A stretch of 64,000 nucleotides of DNA, from the NCBI RefSeq assembly GCF_021347895.1, contig NC_067131.1, forward strand, positions 32,211,411 through 32,275,410, read 5' to 3'. The DNA comes from Acanthochromis polyacanthus. Lineage: Eukaryota > Chordata > Actinopteri > Pomacentridae. Positions 1 through 10,379 of the stretch are shown one piece after another (the stretch's first letter is position 1; the number at the start of each line of letters is the position of its first letter). Both the position numbers and the translations under genes were made by a program. Below the pieces are notes generated by a model. It saw nothing but the letters and a program-made list of their open reading frames with translations, was not told where the DNA came from and searched no databases.

Positions 1-52
1 TAAAACAAGCAGGATAGTGGCCCTCCAGGAACGGATCTTGACACCCCTGTTC
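1..52. mobile_element. End of a hAT-type nonautonomous element
   Basis: The segment ends in GGATCTTGACACCCCTG. This matches the inverted end of the palindromic element at 34072-34380 (GACATCCCTG) and the common fish hAT terminus CAGGG...CCCTG. Only one end is in the window. Confidence 0.45.
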
Positions 53-930
53 TAACCCTTTTAAGAAAAGACTTATTTCGAGTTTCTATGATAGGATGCA
101 GAACTTAATGCTCACTTCCACCGATAAACTGAAGGTGGCGTGGGAGGAAGACCTAAATCTCTCTCGCTCAGCTGACACATGGTCCGGAATTCTTAAACTA
201 GTAAACTCAACCTCTCTCTGAGCTCGCCATTGCCTTATTCAATTTAAGGTCATTCATAGAACCCACCTCTCTAAAGTCAGACTGTCGCATGTTTATCCGC
301 ACGTTAACCCTCTGTGTGACAAATGCCACCATACTGAGGCATCCCTCATACACATGTTCTGGCTCTTTCCCTTCATTAGTAAATACTGGACAGGAGCATT
401 AAACACTCTTTCTCAGATTTTTAGCATCAATCTGGAGGCTGGTCCCTTGGCTGCTTTATTTGGTTTTATCGACTCAGGTCTCCACCTATCTGCTCACAGA
501 CGACACTCGCCGTCCTTTGCTCTGCTTCTTGCTCTGCGGGCAATTCTGCTGAAGTGGAGGGACCCCTGCCCACCCACTCATTCACAGTAGATGGCGGATG
601 TGATGTCCTGCCTTAAACTGGAAAAAATCAGATGCGCACTTAAATTCTCAACAAGAAGCTTTGATGACATGTGGGGCCCATTTCTAAATGTGTTTCATTC
701 CATTTGAAGCAACCACTATAATTGTTTACTTACTTACCTTGTATTTCCTTAGTATGGACTGCAGTTCTCAACTCATTTTTTTTTTTTTCCTTTCTTGTTT
801 GCTGGTGATCTTGCCTCGCAATCTGCACAAATGAAGTTTTTTTTTAATGTACTATATTTTTTTCTACTATTCCTGTGCAGCGGAAATAATTTTTTTGGTA
901 AAAACTTCAATAAAAACACTGAATAAAATC
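53..930 (+). mobile_element. 5'-truncated Tx1/L1-clade LINE, ORF2 C-terminus and 3' tail
   Basis: The plus strand codes for the C-terminal part of a Tx1/L1-type ORF2. Visible stretches include KVAWEEDLNLS, then IQFKVIHRTHLSKVRLSHVY, then a Cys/His patch (LCDKCHHTEASLIHMFW). The same module ends the intact-looking LINE at 45727-49502 on the other strand (IQYKILHRTHI... CLQC... FHALWLC). An in-frame TGA near 220 interrupts the frame, and coding similarity ends by about 590. The A/T-rich tail ends in ATAAAA/AATAAA around 910-930. It is a dead 5'-truncated copy. The 3' boundary is approximate. Confidence 0.75.
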
Positions 931-1019
931 TCTGTAGATTATAGACAAAACACACATCTTTCATCACAAGAAAATAATTTACAAAAAATATGATTATTTT
1001 TTCTAAAAAAAGGCAGGAA

Positions 1020-2600
1020 TAGTGGACAATGCAGTTTATTTCTGTGACAGTCGCTCCAGCACCGACACCATGCGTCCCATCAGTCCAGCCAAGGTGATTG
1101 AATTTTCATCCGTCCTCTGGATGTTCTGGAGCATGGCAGTGGTCAGGTCTCGGTGTCTTCAGATCTGTTCCAAGAACCGTTCCTCTGACGTCTCCAGATA
1201 CTGCAGCAGATCCACAGTAGCATCCTGCTTCCTTTATCCTGCATAAAGTACCCAAGCAGCATTAGTTGTCAGTAATTATTTTCTATTTTCATGAACACAG
1301 TTAACTTAAAATAAATGTTCTATTTTGTGATTTTAGGATGGGTCAAAAGATAACATACTGATCATGTTGATGTCTGCATAGTCTAATCAGATCTTACATG
1401 ATTTGGTCTGTAGAGAGGAGGACAGCGTGGAGGAGCTGCAGGACGGAACCAGTAAGCTGCAGACTAGTGCTCCTGGTAACTGGACCTCATCATCCAAGGC
1501 CGACAACTAAATAAAATGAACAAGAAATGTTGATAGCATCTGTAATATAAAACCACTTTCTCCATTAATTATTAACTTGTCCCTACGATGTTAGAAAATG
1601 TTACAAAAAATGCCTGTAATAATTTCCAGCAGTGCTAAATGTCTTGATATATTTGAGTAACAACTAAAAACCATCAAAGAAATCTGTGTATAAGTAATGA
1701 ATGCATTGAATTTCCACATCTGCAAAGCTGGAAAATCACAGAACAATCAGCATTTTACCTTGAAATTATAAAAATAGCTGCACATTACCAGTATTCCTCA
1801 CTTCATTGTGTTAATTTGATCTTTTGAATAAGTTTTAGACTCGTATTAATAATGTTAAACAGTTTATTGGTTCTTCAAGGGAAATTTCAATGATTATCAT
1901 ATAGTTCAGTAATATGATTAATGGGTCATTGTGTAACAACATGGGAGGTTCTGAATACAGGTCTGGTAATGAAATATTGCTGCTGCTGTTTCTCAGGTTT
2001 TATAAGACGGTTTTCATAGCTTACTAGCTTAGCAGTGGCTAACTGGTTAGCAAATAGTCGACCTCTGATCCTGTGTCCGGACCACGTTCGCTGGCGTAAC
2101 GTTCATAATATTGATGTGGATCTGTTGTAGCTGGCGTATTCATAGTCGGCTAACAGCAGGGTGTTTAAGAAATAAAACTTACCTATCAGGATCGGTACTG
2201 CGGCCTGCATCAACTCCTGCTCAGCTGTTGCGTTCAGGGACCTGGTTGGAATCACGGAATGCAGCCGGAAAAAATTGGGGCTCTTTTTGGCCAAAAACTG
2301 CTGCATCCCGGCTGCCTTTTCTGGTTCTTGTCGTCATTTCTGAATTTTTAGTTGTTGAGGAGTTAGTCAGGCTCCGTTCGTACAGCTGTAGCCGTCTCCC
2401 ACTGGATTGTTTCGAACACTGGTGTGGTCCAAGAGGCTCCCTCTCACTTCCACTGAATTTCATATGAAGACCACAGTTCCAGGAAGCTTTGGGTCTCCTC
2501 CTCAGACCGTTGCTGCTTGGATTTTGCTTCTATATTTACCGGTTTTTAAAACACAAACACTGAACATTACTGCTGCTCGCTCGGCTGTTTAAAAATGGCG
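1020..2600 (-). pseudogene. Broken Myb/SANT-like DNA-binding protein gene
   Basis: The minus strand from about 2560 reads RSEEETQSFLELWSSYEIQ, typical of the first helix of Myb/SANT-like (MSANTD) proteins. Stops follow, then a Lys-rich stretch, then in another frame LAKKSPNFFRLHSV and ATAEQELMQAAVPILIG, ending at a GTAAG donor near 2178. Two later pieces look like exons. One at about 1515-1385 (LDDEVQLPGALV) ends at a GTAAG. One at about 1245-1025 (VDLLQYLETSEERFLEQI, then LMGRMVSVLERLSQK and a stop) resembles the C-terminal helical tail of these proteins. Frames do not join cleanly and several stops are present, so I call it a pseudogene. A processed or domesticated transposon accessory gene is an alternative. 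Confidence 0.5.
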
Positions 2601-2690
2601 CGGTCCCCTTTCCTCAAAACCAAGAAGCGCGTTCTTGCGCTATAAGCCCCGCCCCCCGTAGCCCCCGCCCTTCACACGAAAACACTGCCA
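2585..2690 (-). promoter_or_regulatory. GC-rich promoter-like segment upstream of the Myb/SANT-like pseudogene
   Basis: This short CpG- and GC-box-rich stretch lies immediately 5' (minus strand) of the Myb/SANT-like open region. On the minus strand it contains GGGGCGGGGC and an ATGGC-type GCGCCATTTT motif. Inferred from composition and position only. Confidence 0.3.
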
Positions 2691-2699
2691 GTAAGATTG

Positions 2700-3102
2700 A
2701 AACTTGAAACAAGAAAACTGTAACTGAAAATCAGAAAGCTGAAACTGAAAACCTGTGAAACGTGAAAAAATAGATTGTAAAAAAATCTAAAGATTGGCAT
2801 TGTAAAACATCATAATACAAAAAATATCCTAAAAAATATTGAGTTTTTTTCAATGTTTGTATTTTCGCTTACAATTCAACATTTTTCAATGCCAAAACTT
2901 ACTGTCAGCATTATGGCTCCATACAGCATGAGATAATTAACACGCCACCAGTAATTAACAGACAATTCTTCTCTTTTCCCTCAGGGATCATTAAAGTTTC
3001 ATCTTATCTCCAGCCTGCAGAGGAAGCAACACTGAAAGACGCTTCAGATGAGACGAGAGACGATAAACGCTTTGAACCGTTACTCCTCACAGAAACCCAC
3101 CA
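2700..3102. other. No gene recognised
   Basis: A/T-rich sequence with no domain-like reading frame on either strand. Short runs such as the repeated 'gaaactgaaaa' near 2700-2760 are simple sequence. Confidence 0.4.
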
Positions 3103-3191
3103 TCACCCTCTGATCTCCAGGTTCTCCTCTATGGAGGTGCTGTAAACGCTGCTGACCAGCCGGGTCTCATCAGAACCACAAACCCAGCAGA
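3103..3191 (-). CDS. Candidate terminal exon of an unidentified gene
   Basis: On the minus strand a plausible acceptor (GACTCAG) at 3191 is followed by two bases and 28 codons ending in TGA at 3103-3105. The peptide contains CWVCGSDETRLVSSVY, with a CxxC pair that could be half of a zinc ribbon, and ends IEENLEIRG. It could belong to the same minus-strand gene as the exon at 4148-4362, but their phases do not join directly, so at least one exon would lie between. I do not recognise the protein. Confidence 0.25.
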
Positions 3192-3517
3192 CTGAGTCGA
3201 CCACAAGGCATGCTGGGAAATGTGTGACTCTCAGCTGAATCTAACAGCATAATTCAGTCTGAAGAAGAAACGGTTCCCGCTGCCAGCCCACAGATGGATC
3301 TTACTGATTCCATCCGTACGTTCCGTCAGATCAGTGATACAGCTGCAGCTTCTCAGAGTATTGAAACTGTTTAATAGTTTTTTGTGTTTATGCAGTCACA
3401 GGAAGTCTGACAAAGTTTTATTGTGAAATCCTAAAAGATCTGGAGCTTAAAACAAACATCTCCATGATCAGATTTTAATCAGTTCAGGTGTCATGGAAGA
3501 AAATTCAGAAATGAATG

Positions 3518-3547
3518 TTACCTGTGAGAGGTGTGTGTGTTCAGGTA
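3518..3547. repeat. 30-bp duplication flanking the L2 fragment (left copy)
   Basis: This 30-bp segment (TTACCTGTGAGAGGTG...TTCAGGTA) recurs at 4144-4173 with 27 of 30 bases identical. The L2 fragment lies between the copies. This is what a LINE target-site duplication looks like. The right copy contains the splice donor of the exon at 4148-4362. Confidence 0.5.
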
Positions 3548-3564
3548 TCAGGTGTGAGCTCATG

Positions 3565-4140
3565 TCACTCCCCTGTTCTTCTCCCTTCACTGGCTTCCAG
3601 TTGCAGCCAGAATCAAATTCAAAACTCTCCTCCTGGCTTACAAAACATTTACAAGAACGGCCCCAGCCTACCTGGATTCCCTGATCCAGGTCTACTCCCC
3701 TTCACGCCCACTTCGCTCTGCATGTGAGAGACGCCTGGTGCTTCCAGCCCAGCACGGCTCCAAATCTCTAGCCAGACTCTTCTCCTCTGTTGTTCCCAAA
3801 TGGTGGAGCAAACTACCAAACTCTGTGCGTTCTGCTGAGTCCCTTTCTACTTTTAAGAGACAATTGAAGACTCTTGAAGGCACTTAATCTGACTCCACCT
3901 TAGGGGTAGAATAAGTCCAAAACCCAGCACTTATTTAGCGCTGACAAAGTTGAAAAAAAAAGGGGGGGGGGGGGGCAATTCTTCTGCAACTTGATGGCAA
4001 CACCTTTGACCAATCACACTTGAAGCACTTTATGCACTTACTACAGGTTTTTCCTGATGTCTGAATTCTTGCTTGTGTTGTACGTTGCTTTGGACCAAAG
4101 CGTCTGATAAATGAAACTGTAGAATTGTAGAATTGTAGGT
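3565..4140 (+). mobile_element. 5'-truncated L2-clade LINE fragment
   Basis: The plus strand codes for an L2-type ORF2 C-terminus: ARIKFKTLLLAYKTF, YSPSRPLRSACERRLVLP and WWSKLPNSVRSAESLSTFK. The fuller L2 at 11551-13606 has the same series ([43 protein letters not shown]). The tail carries the conserved L2-family end GCTTTGGACCAAAGCGTCTG and short GTAGAATT repeats. A poly-G run lies at 3961-3974. The element is strongly 5'-truncated and dead. Confidence 0.8.
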
Positions 4141-4147
4141 GTTTTAC

Positions 4148-4362
4148 CTGTATCAGGTGTGTGTGTTCAGGTACCCACACAGCTGGAGGGTAGAACACCG
4201 GAGGGGGCGTGGCCTGGTATGTGGCTGTTGACCAGCTGGCCATCCACAACCACTGAGGGGCGGGGTCACTGCTGATGGACAACCAGGGTGTGGTGCTGGT
4301 TACCATGCCAATTGGTTGACCTTTGACCCTGGAGACTGGCAGCATCATGATCACATCACCGC
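4148..4362 (-). CDS. Well-formed internal exon of an unidentified minus-strand gene
   Basis: An acceptor (TTGCACAG) at 4362 and a donor (CAG|GTAAAA) at 4148/4147 bound 215 bases: two phase bases plus 71 open codons. The peptide starts GDVIMMLPVSRVKGQPIGMV, continues TTPWLSIS and SDPAPQWLWMASW, and is Pro-rich near its end (ATPPPVFYPPAVWV). I cannot name the protein. Conserved-looking composition with consensus splice sites on both sides argues for a real exon. The CpG-rich segment at about 7000-7260 could be its first exon and promoter. An L2 LINE inserted exactly at its downstream edge. Confidence 0.45.
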
Positions 4363-4439
4363 CTGTGCAACAAACACACCATCAGGACGGAGCACCAACA
4401 GGCAGAATCAGGCTGATCCCAATTCACTGAACCTGACTG

Positions 4440-5430
4440 ATCCTTAATAACATCCTTAATGACATCCTTAATCACTAATCTTTAATGACTGATCCTGAGT
4501 AATCAATCCTGAAGAACTGATCCTGAGTAACTGATCTTGGGTAATTGATCCTAAAGAACTGATCCCAAAGAACTGATCCTGAGTAATTGATCCTGAAGAA
4601 CTGATCTTTAATGATTGATCCTGAGTAACTGATCCTGAAGAACTGATCTTTAATGATTGATCTTGAGTAACTGATCCTGAGTAATTGATCCTGAAGAACT
4701 GATCTTTAATGATTGATCCTGAATAACTGATCCTGAGTAATTGATCCTGAAGAACTGATCTTTAATGATTGATCCTGAGTAACTGATCCTGAAGAACTGA
4801 TCTTTAATGATTGATCTTGAGTAACTGATCCTGAGTAACTGATCCTGAAGAACTGATCTTTAATGACTGATCCTGAATAACTGATCCTGAGTAATTGATC
4901 CTGAAGAACTGATCCTTAATGACTCATCTTTAATGACTGATCCTGAGTAACTGATCCTGAAGAACTGATCTCTAATGACTGATCCTGAGCAACTGATCCT
5001 GAAGAACTGATCCTTAATGACTCATCTTTAATGACTGATCCTGAGTAACTGATCCTGAAGAACTGATCTTTAATGATTGATCTTGAGTAACTGATCCTGA
5101 AGAACTGATCTTTAATGATTGATCCTGAGTAACTGATCCTGAAGAACTGATCTTTAATGACTGATCCTGAATAACTGATCCTGAGTAATTGATCCTGAAG
5201 AACTGATCCTTAATGACTCATCTTTAATGACTGATCCTGAGTAACTGATCCTGAGTAATTGATCCTGAAGAACTGATCCTTAATGACTCATCTTTAATGA
5301 CTGATCCAGAGTAACTGATCCTGAAGAACTGATCTCTAATGATTGATCCTGAGTAACTGATCCTGAAGAACTAATCTCTAATGACTGATCCTGAGTAACT
5401 GATCCTGAGTAACTGATCCTGACTGGTTAA
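4440..5430. repeat. Minisatellite, 14-bp unit in 42-bp higher-order triplets
   Basis: About 1 kb of tandem 14-mers of three types: CTGATCCTGAGTAA, CTGATCCTGAAGAA and CTGATCTTTAATGA. They often appear as ordered triplets (42 bp), so a higher-order unit has itself been duplicated. The array is unusually dense in GATC. Confidence 0.9.
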
Positions 5431-5861
5431 ACCCAAATGACTGATTCAGACTAACAGAAAACATCCTAAAAACTGTTCTTGAATTACCATGAGAACCACT
5501 ACAGAAGTGTATTAATACTGCATCAGCACCTTATCAATATTCTCCTTCATCAATCATGACACATCAATGCTGTATCAATAACTCATTAATGCAGAATCAA
5601 TATCTGATCAATACTTTATCAGCACCAACAGCATATCACACCTCCTGTATCAATAATAAATAACTACAATTAGAACACATCAATACAGGACATTAAGCAG
5701 CTGAACAAGAAGAATAGAATGTGGAACTGAAGAGTCACTTAGAACCATGAATCTAAAGAACCACCATTAAATTACTGAAACATTATTGATAATAAGAAAT
5801 ATCCGATAATATTGATCACCTCCAACCATCAGCTGACGAATTATAATCTGTTACTGAACAC
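5431..5861. other. A/T-rich unique sequence
   Basis: Sequence rich in 'atcaat' words but not in register as a tandem repeat. No gene or mobile-element signature seen. Confidence 0.4.
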
Positions 5862-6385
5862 GTTCTGTTGGGTTCCACCTCCTCCTGTTATCCAGGCTGA
5901 TGTTTACATCGGGGTTCTGTTGGGTTCCATCTCCTCCTGTTATCCAGGCTGATGTTTACATCGGGGTTCTGTTGGGTTCCACCTCCTCCTGTTATCCAGG
6001 CTGATGTTTACATCGGGGTTCTGTTGGGTTCCACCTCCTCCTGTTATCCAGGCTGATGTTTACATCGGGGTTCTGTTGGGTTCCACCTCCTCCTGTTATC
6101 CAGGCTGATGTTTACATCGGGGTTCTGTTGGGTTCCATTTCCTGTTATCCAGGCTGATGTTTACATCGGGGTTCTGTTGGGTTCCACCTCCTCCTGTTAT
6201 CCAGGCTGATGTTTACATCGGGGTTCTGTTGGGTTCCACCTCCTCCTGTTATCCAGGCTGATGTTTACATCGGGGTTCTGTTGGGTTCCATTTCCTGTTA
6301 TCCAGGCTGATGTTTACATCGGGGTTCTGTTGGGTTCCACCTCCTCCTGTTATCCAGACTGATGTTTATATCAGGGTTCTGTTAA
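5862..6385. repeat. Minisatellite, 52-bp unit, about 10 copies
   Basis: The unit begins GTTCTGTTGGGTTCCACCTC and ends GATGTTTACATCGGG. Copies start at 5862, 5914 and every 52 bp after that. Two copies share the same internal shortening (CCATTTCCTG in place of CCACCTCCTCCTG), so a block including the variant was duplicated. Confidence 0.9.
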
Positions 6386-6442
6386 GTTCCATCTCTCCAT
6401 GTAGCAGTCCTGACCACATTGAGACAGAACCCTGATATAAAC
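6364..6442. repeat. Inverted repeat, 19-bp perfect arms
   Basis: The arm GTTTATATCAGGGTTCTGT at 6364-6382 is repeated as its exact reverse complement at 6424-6442, with a 41-bp spacer. The left arm is the diverged end of the 52-bp minisatellite. Confidence 0.8.
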
Positions 6443-6994
6443 ACGCAGAACCTTGTCTGCAGGTCAAATGAAGAAGATCTATTTCCAAGTTTCTGCTCAC
6501 AGCAAATATTGATTGATGTTTGTAAGAAGTTCCCTGATCAATAAAAACTATTGATCACGTCACCTCCAGATGTTTGTTTATTTACATGTTTGTTTGTCCC
6601 GATTCCTCCACCTCTGTCTGGATGATAATCAACATTTAATACAGACTAATGCTCTATTAATGTTCTATTAATGTTTGATCAATGTTTGATCAATGTTCTA
6701 TTAACGTTCTATTTATTTTTATTAATGTTCTACTAATGCTGTATTAATGTTCTCTTAATGTTCAAATGACCCTAACCCACACACACACAACACACACACA
6801 ACAACACACACTTTATGAAATCAGACTGAATTCTCTAAAACAATAAAACTGAAGCAGAGATTATTTTAAACACTGAGGTTTCTGATCATCTCTGATCACT
6901 GATCGGTCACTGATCATCTGTGATCGATCCCTGATCAGTGTGAACATAAACGCTTGTACATGACGGGAATATCCCGGCTGATTAACGGCTTCAG
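6443..6994. other. No gene recognised
   Basis: Mostly A/T-rich sequence with runs of 'attaatgttctatt', a short CA-rich tract at 6779-6810, and clustered 'ctgatca' words at 6870-6940. Nothing coding is convincing. Confidence 0.4.
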
Positions 6995-7260
6995 TCCGTG
7001 TCACCTGCGGAGCTCCTCCAGCTGCTGTCCGGTAACCTCCTCCTCCAACCGGCGGCACCGACCCTCCGGTCCAGTCACGTCCCGAGCGGCGGCTCGCTCC
7101 TCTGGCTTCACGGAGGTCCGCAGATCATCCTCCCCTCCAAAAACGGAGATGGTGTAGACACGACGTGACGTTAAAATACCGACAGCCCCGGTTCTAACAG
7201 ACAGATAGTCCCGGTTCTAACAGACAGATAGTCCCGGTTCTAACAGACAGAGAGTCACGG
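6995..7260 (-). promoter_or_regulatory. CpG-rich candidate promoter and first exon
   Basis: This is a local CpG-rich island in A/T-rich surroundings. On the minus strand it has a good splice donor (CTCCGCAG|GTGACA) near 7008. It may be the 5' end of the gene that owns the exon at 4148-4362. A 23-bp motif around GGTTCTAACAGACAGATAGT is present three times in tandem at about 7188-7256. Inferred from composition, donor and direction. Confidence 0.35.
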
Positions 7261-7397
7261 CGATGCGACGCCTGTCGGTAGAAAAATACCGGAGACCGCG
7301 TGCAGTTGAGCGTCGTCACTGAACCTCCCTCCTGCCCGGTACAAACCGATTTAAGCTCCGGTAAATGGAGCTGCTGGGAGATAAAAGAGCCGCTCCC

Positions 7398-7398
<1 letters not shown>

Positions 7399-7484
<86 letters not shown>
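7399..7484. repeat. (GT)43 microsatellite
   Basis: An uninterrupted GT dinucleotide run of 86 bp, just upstream (minus sense) of the CpG-rich segment. Confidence 0.98.
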
Positions 7485-7485
<1 letters not shown>

Positions 7486-7616
7486 ACTAAAATCAGTACT
7501 GGAATCAATCCAGTTGAACAGTTTAAAATTGAGCTTATGAATAATTCATGCATGAAGCAGATAAACAGTTTTAATATAGTAATTATAAAAATATTAATTA
7601 TAACAACAGCAATAAC

Positions 7617-7650
7617 AATTATTATTATTATTATTATTATTATTATAGTA
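7617..7650. repeat. (ATT)n microsatellite
   Basis: A short pure ATT trinucleotide run in A/T-rich sequence. Confidence 0.9.
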
Positions 7651-7904
7651 ATTATTATAGTAATAATAGAAGTACAGCATTTAAGTATTACTGCCTTTGA
7701 AAGTTCTCTCTGATTTTTACTACAATAATGTCATTGAATTAAAATATACAAAATAAGAGATTCCAAAGTTTTCTCCTTCTTTATAGGACTCTGACGGAAC
7801 TGAGCTGGTTCTAGATGTCCTTCATCTATGATCTGAGGTCAGTGATTGGAGGATAAAGACTTTGGATCTGGAAGGTCCAGTCTCTGGTGGATTAGAACGA
7901 CACC

Positions 7905-8240
7905 ATGAAGATTAAAGAACCAAGAAACCAAGACTCCAATGACTCCTCTGAAGGAGTTCCATCTTCAGACTGTTCATCCAACAACTGTTTTCTGTTCTTC
8001 ACCGGTCAAAGCTTCATGGAGACAAAGAGAAAGACTCTGATGGAAAAAGCTCCAATTAAATCTGGACTAGAGTTCACCAGAAGACATGTGGAGACACCTG
8101 GAAGAAGGTTCTTTGGTCTGAGGAGACCAAGATGGAGCTTTATGTCCATCAGACTAGATATGTTTGATGGACACCAAACACTGAACATCATCACAAACAC
8201 ACCATCCCCACTGAGAAGCACGGTGGTGGCAGCGTCATGA
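7905..8240 (+). pseudogene. Decayed Tc1-type transposase fragment
   Basis: The plus strand preserves blocks of a Tc1 transposase: IKSGLEFTRRHVETPG, then in a shifted frame wording equivalent to the KILWSDETKIELFG block, then ITNTPSPLRSTVVAAS. The last is the out-of-frame reading of the NTIPTVKHGGGSIM region, and the same shifted reading can be made from the Tc1 at 13647-14628. The copy has multiple frameshifts. Its right end passes directly into the 27-bp minisatellite, whose unit is the next codons of the same motif. Confidence 0.7.
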
Positions 8241-9050
8241 TGTGAAGCATGGTGGAGGCAGCATCATGATTAAAGCACGGTGGAGGCAGCATCATGATAT
8301 GAAGCACGGTGGTGGCCGCATCATGAATAAGCACGGTGGAGGCAGCATCATGATGAAGCACGGTGGAGGCAGCATCATGATGAAGCACGGTGGGGACAGC
8401 ATCATGATGAAGCACGGTGGAGGCAGCATCATGATGAAGCACGGTGGAGGCAGCATCATGATGAAGCACGGTGGGGGCAGCATCATGATGAAGCACGGTG
8501 GAGGCAGCATCATGATGAAGCACGGTGGAGGCAGCATCATGATGAAGCACGGTGGAGGCAGCGTCATGATGAAGCACGGTGGAGGCAGCGTCATGATGAA
8601 GCACGGTGGTGGCAGCGTCATGATGAAGCACGGTGGAGGCAGCATCATGATGAAGCACGGTGGAGGCAGCATCATGATGAAGCACGGTGGAGGCAGCATC
8701 ATGATGAAGCACGGTGGAGGCAGCATCATGATGTGAAGCACGGTGGAGGCAGCATCATGATTAAAGCACGGTGGTGGCCACATCATGATGTGAGGCACGG
8801 TGGAGGCAGCATCATGATGTGAGGCAGCATCATGATGAAGCACGGTGGGGGCAGCATCATGATGAAGCACGGTGGAGGCAGCATCATGATGAAGCACGGT
8901 GGGGGCAGCATCATGATGAAGCACGGTGGGGGCAGCATCATGATGAAGCACGGTGGGGGCAGCATCATGATGAAGCACGGTGGGGGCAGCATCATGATGA
9001 AGCACGGTGGGGGCAGCATCATGATGAAGCACGGTGGTGGCAGCATCACG
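8216..9050 (+). repeat. 27-bp minisatellite derived from the Tc1 transposase HGGGSIM motif
   Basis: About 30 tandem units of AAGCACGGTGGAGGCAGCAT plus CATGATG. The 27-bp unit is nine codons reading KHGGGSIMM. Intact Tc1 copies in this window read VKHGGGSIML or VKHGGGSLMV at the same place in the transposase, and the decayed Tc1 immediately to the left is in register. Because 27 is a multiple of three, frames stay open on both strands, but no start, splice or promoter signal suggests a protein. A few irregular units (ATGTGAAG joints near 8240, 8290 and 8735-8825) break the array into blocks. Confidence 0.9.
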
Positions 9051-9060
9051 GTGGATGACT

Positions 9061-10130
9061 AAACAGAAATGTATAACCTACATATCGCGTATATTTATCA
9101 ATCATGTAGCCTTAAATGCTACCCCTGCTAACATGCTAAACCAGAATGTTACTGAGATTTAAAACCTTCCTGTTTCTGGATCCTAACATCTGAACACAGG
9201 AAGCACCTGTCCTTCCTGAACTTCAGCTGATGGAATGTGGCTGACAGGAGAATTCACTGAACTCTGGATCTGCCCAGATGTGAACTGCGTCTCACTGAAG
9301 CTTATTAACTGGCAGGACTTGAGAATGTAATAAATGATTTTCCCTGGTTGGCACACAAGTGGAGCTTCACCACTGATTCAATTAATTCAAATTAGCAGAG
9401 GACATCAGAGAGCATTTAGCAGGTTTCTGTGTAGCTGCTAATCCCTGGTGGAGGTGGAAAAGAGACGGGAGGATTTGCATTCATCAAGGATTCAGCTGAA
9501 CACCTCAGTGTCTGAAAATCAACTCAGAGTTAAACAAACTCGAGTCCTGTGAACAAATATGTATAGGAAATAGGACAGACGAGTGTCAAGGAGGAGAAAT
9601 TAAATTCCTGGAGCCTTCTCAGCGGTAGAGGAGACTGAGGAGCATTGTGATTGGCTGATGAGTTTTCTACGGTCTCCAGACATCGGTCTGGCAGAGCAGC
9701 TTCAGGATGTAGAAGAACAAGTCACTGTGGGCCAGAACTTCTGAGGAATGTTTGCAGAACCTCACTGAGTCTGTGCCACAAAAAATTAGTTCTGAAGGAG
9801 GTGGAGGAACCAGTCTAGTACTAGAAAGTGTTCCTGATAAAGTGGCTGCTGAGGGGAAAGAAATGTTTTCAAATCTCTTGTTTATTGTAGCATCTAATTA
9901 ACCACAGGTGATCCTCCATGACCAGAGGACATGATGAAAAATAAAATGATCTTTATGTTGAAAAGAAACTGTTTCATGACCTCATACAGATGCTTATTAA
10001 TGACCTCATACGGATATTTATTAGAGTTTTTTGATTGCATGAACCCTAAAAACAAAAGTATGACACAGTTATTGAAACCTTCCGCTCAAAGAGCAAAACA
10101 CCGCACCAGATTAGCAGAACTATAAACACA
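9061..10130. other. No gene recognised
   Basis: Unique-looking sequence. A small direct repeat ('atgacctcatac.gat.ttatta') lies near 9975-10020. No coding, tRNA or mobile-element signature was found. Confidence 0.4.
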
Positions 10131-10379
10131 ATGTCAGCTTCACACTTTTTGCAAACCAATGCACACAGTAAAATACAAAACACTAAACACACGTGTTACA
10201 TTAGACACAGATGCATATCTTGATGCCACTTCCTTGCAGTTCCAAAGCACTGACTTTTAAATGACCAAACCCATTAGCCAACTGGTTCAACACAACACTC
10301 AGGTGCACAAACACGATTGCCTTATTGTAGACACACCAATCAGGTTTAAGCTCTGTAAAAAGGCACCAGGCGAGTTCAC

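Noticed and set aside
4440..6385. CRISPR-like repeat arrays
   Set aside because: The repeats are directly adjacent with no unique spacers of constant length, and the sequence is vertebrate. They are minisatellites.
7194..7713. Frames with poly-Val/Cys or poly-His/Thr
   Set aside because: Created by the (GT)n and (ATT)n microsatellites.
8191..9062. Several open frames of 75-250 codons on both strands
   Set aside because: They are readings of the 27-bp minisatellite, kept open because the unit is a multiple of three. There is no promoter, splice or domain evidence.
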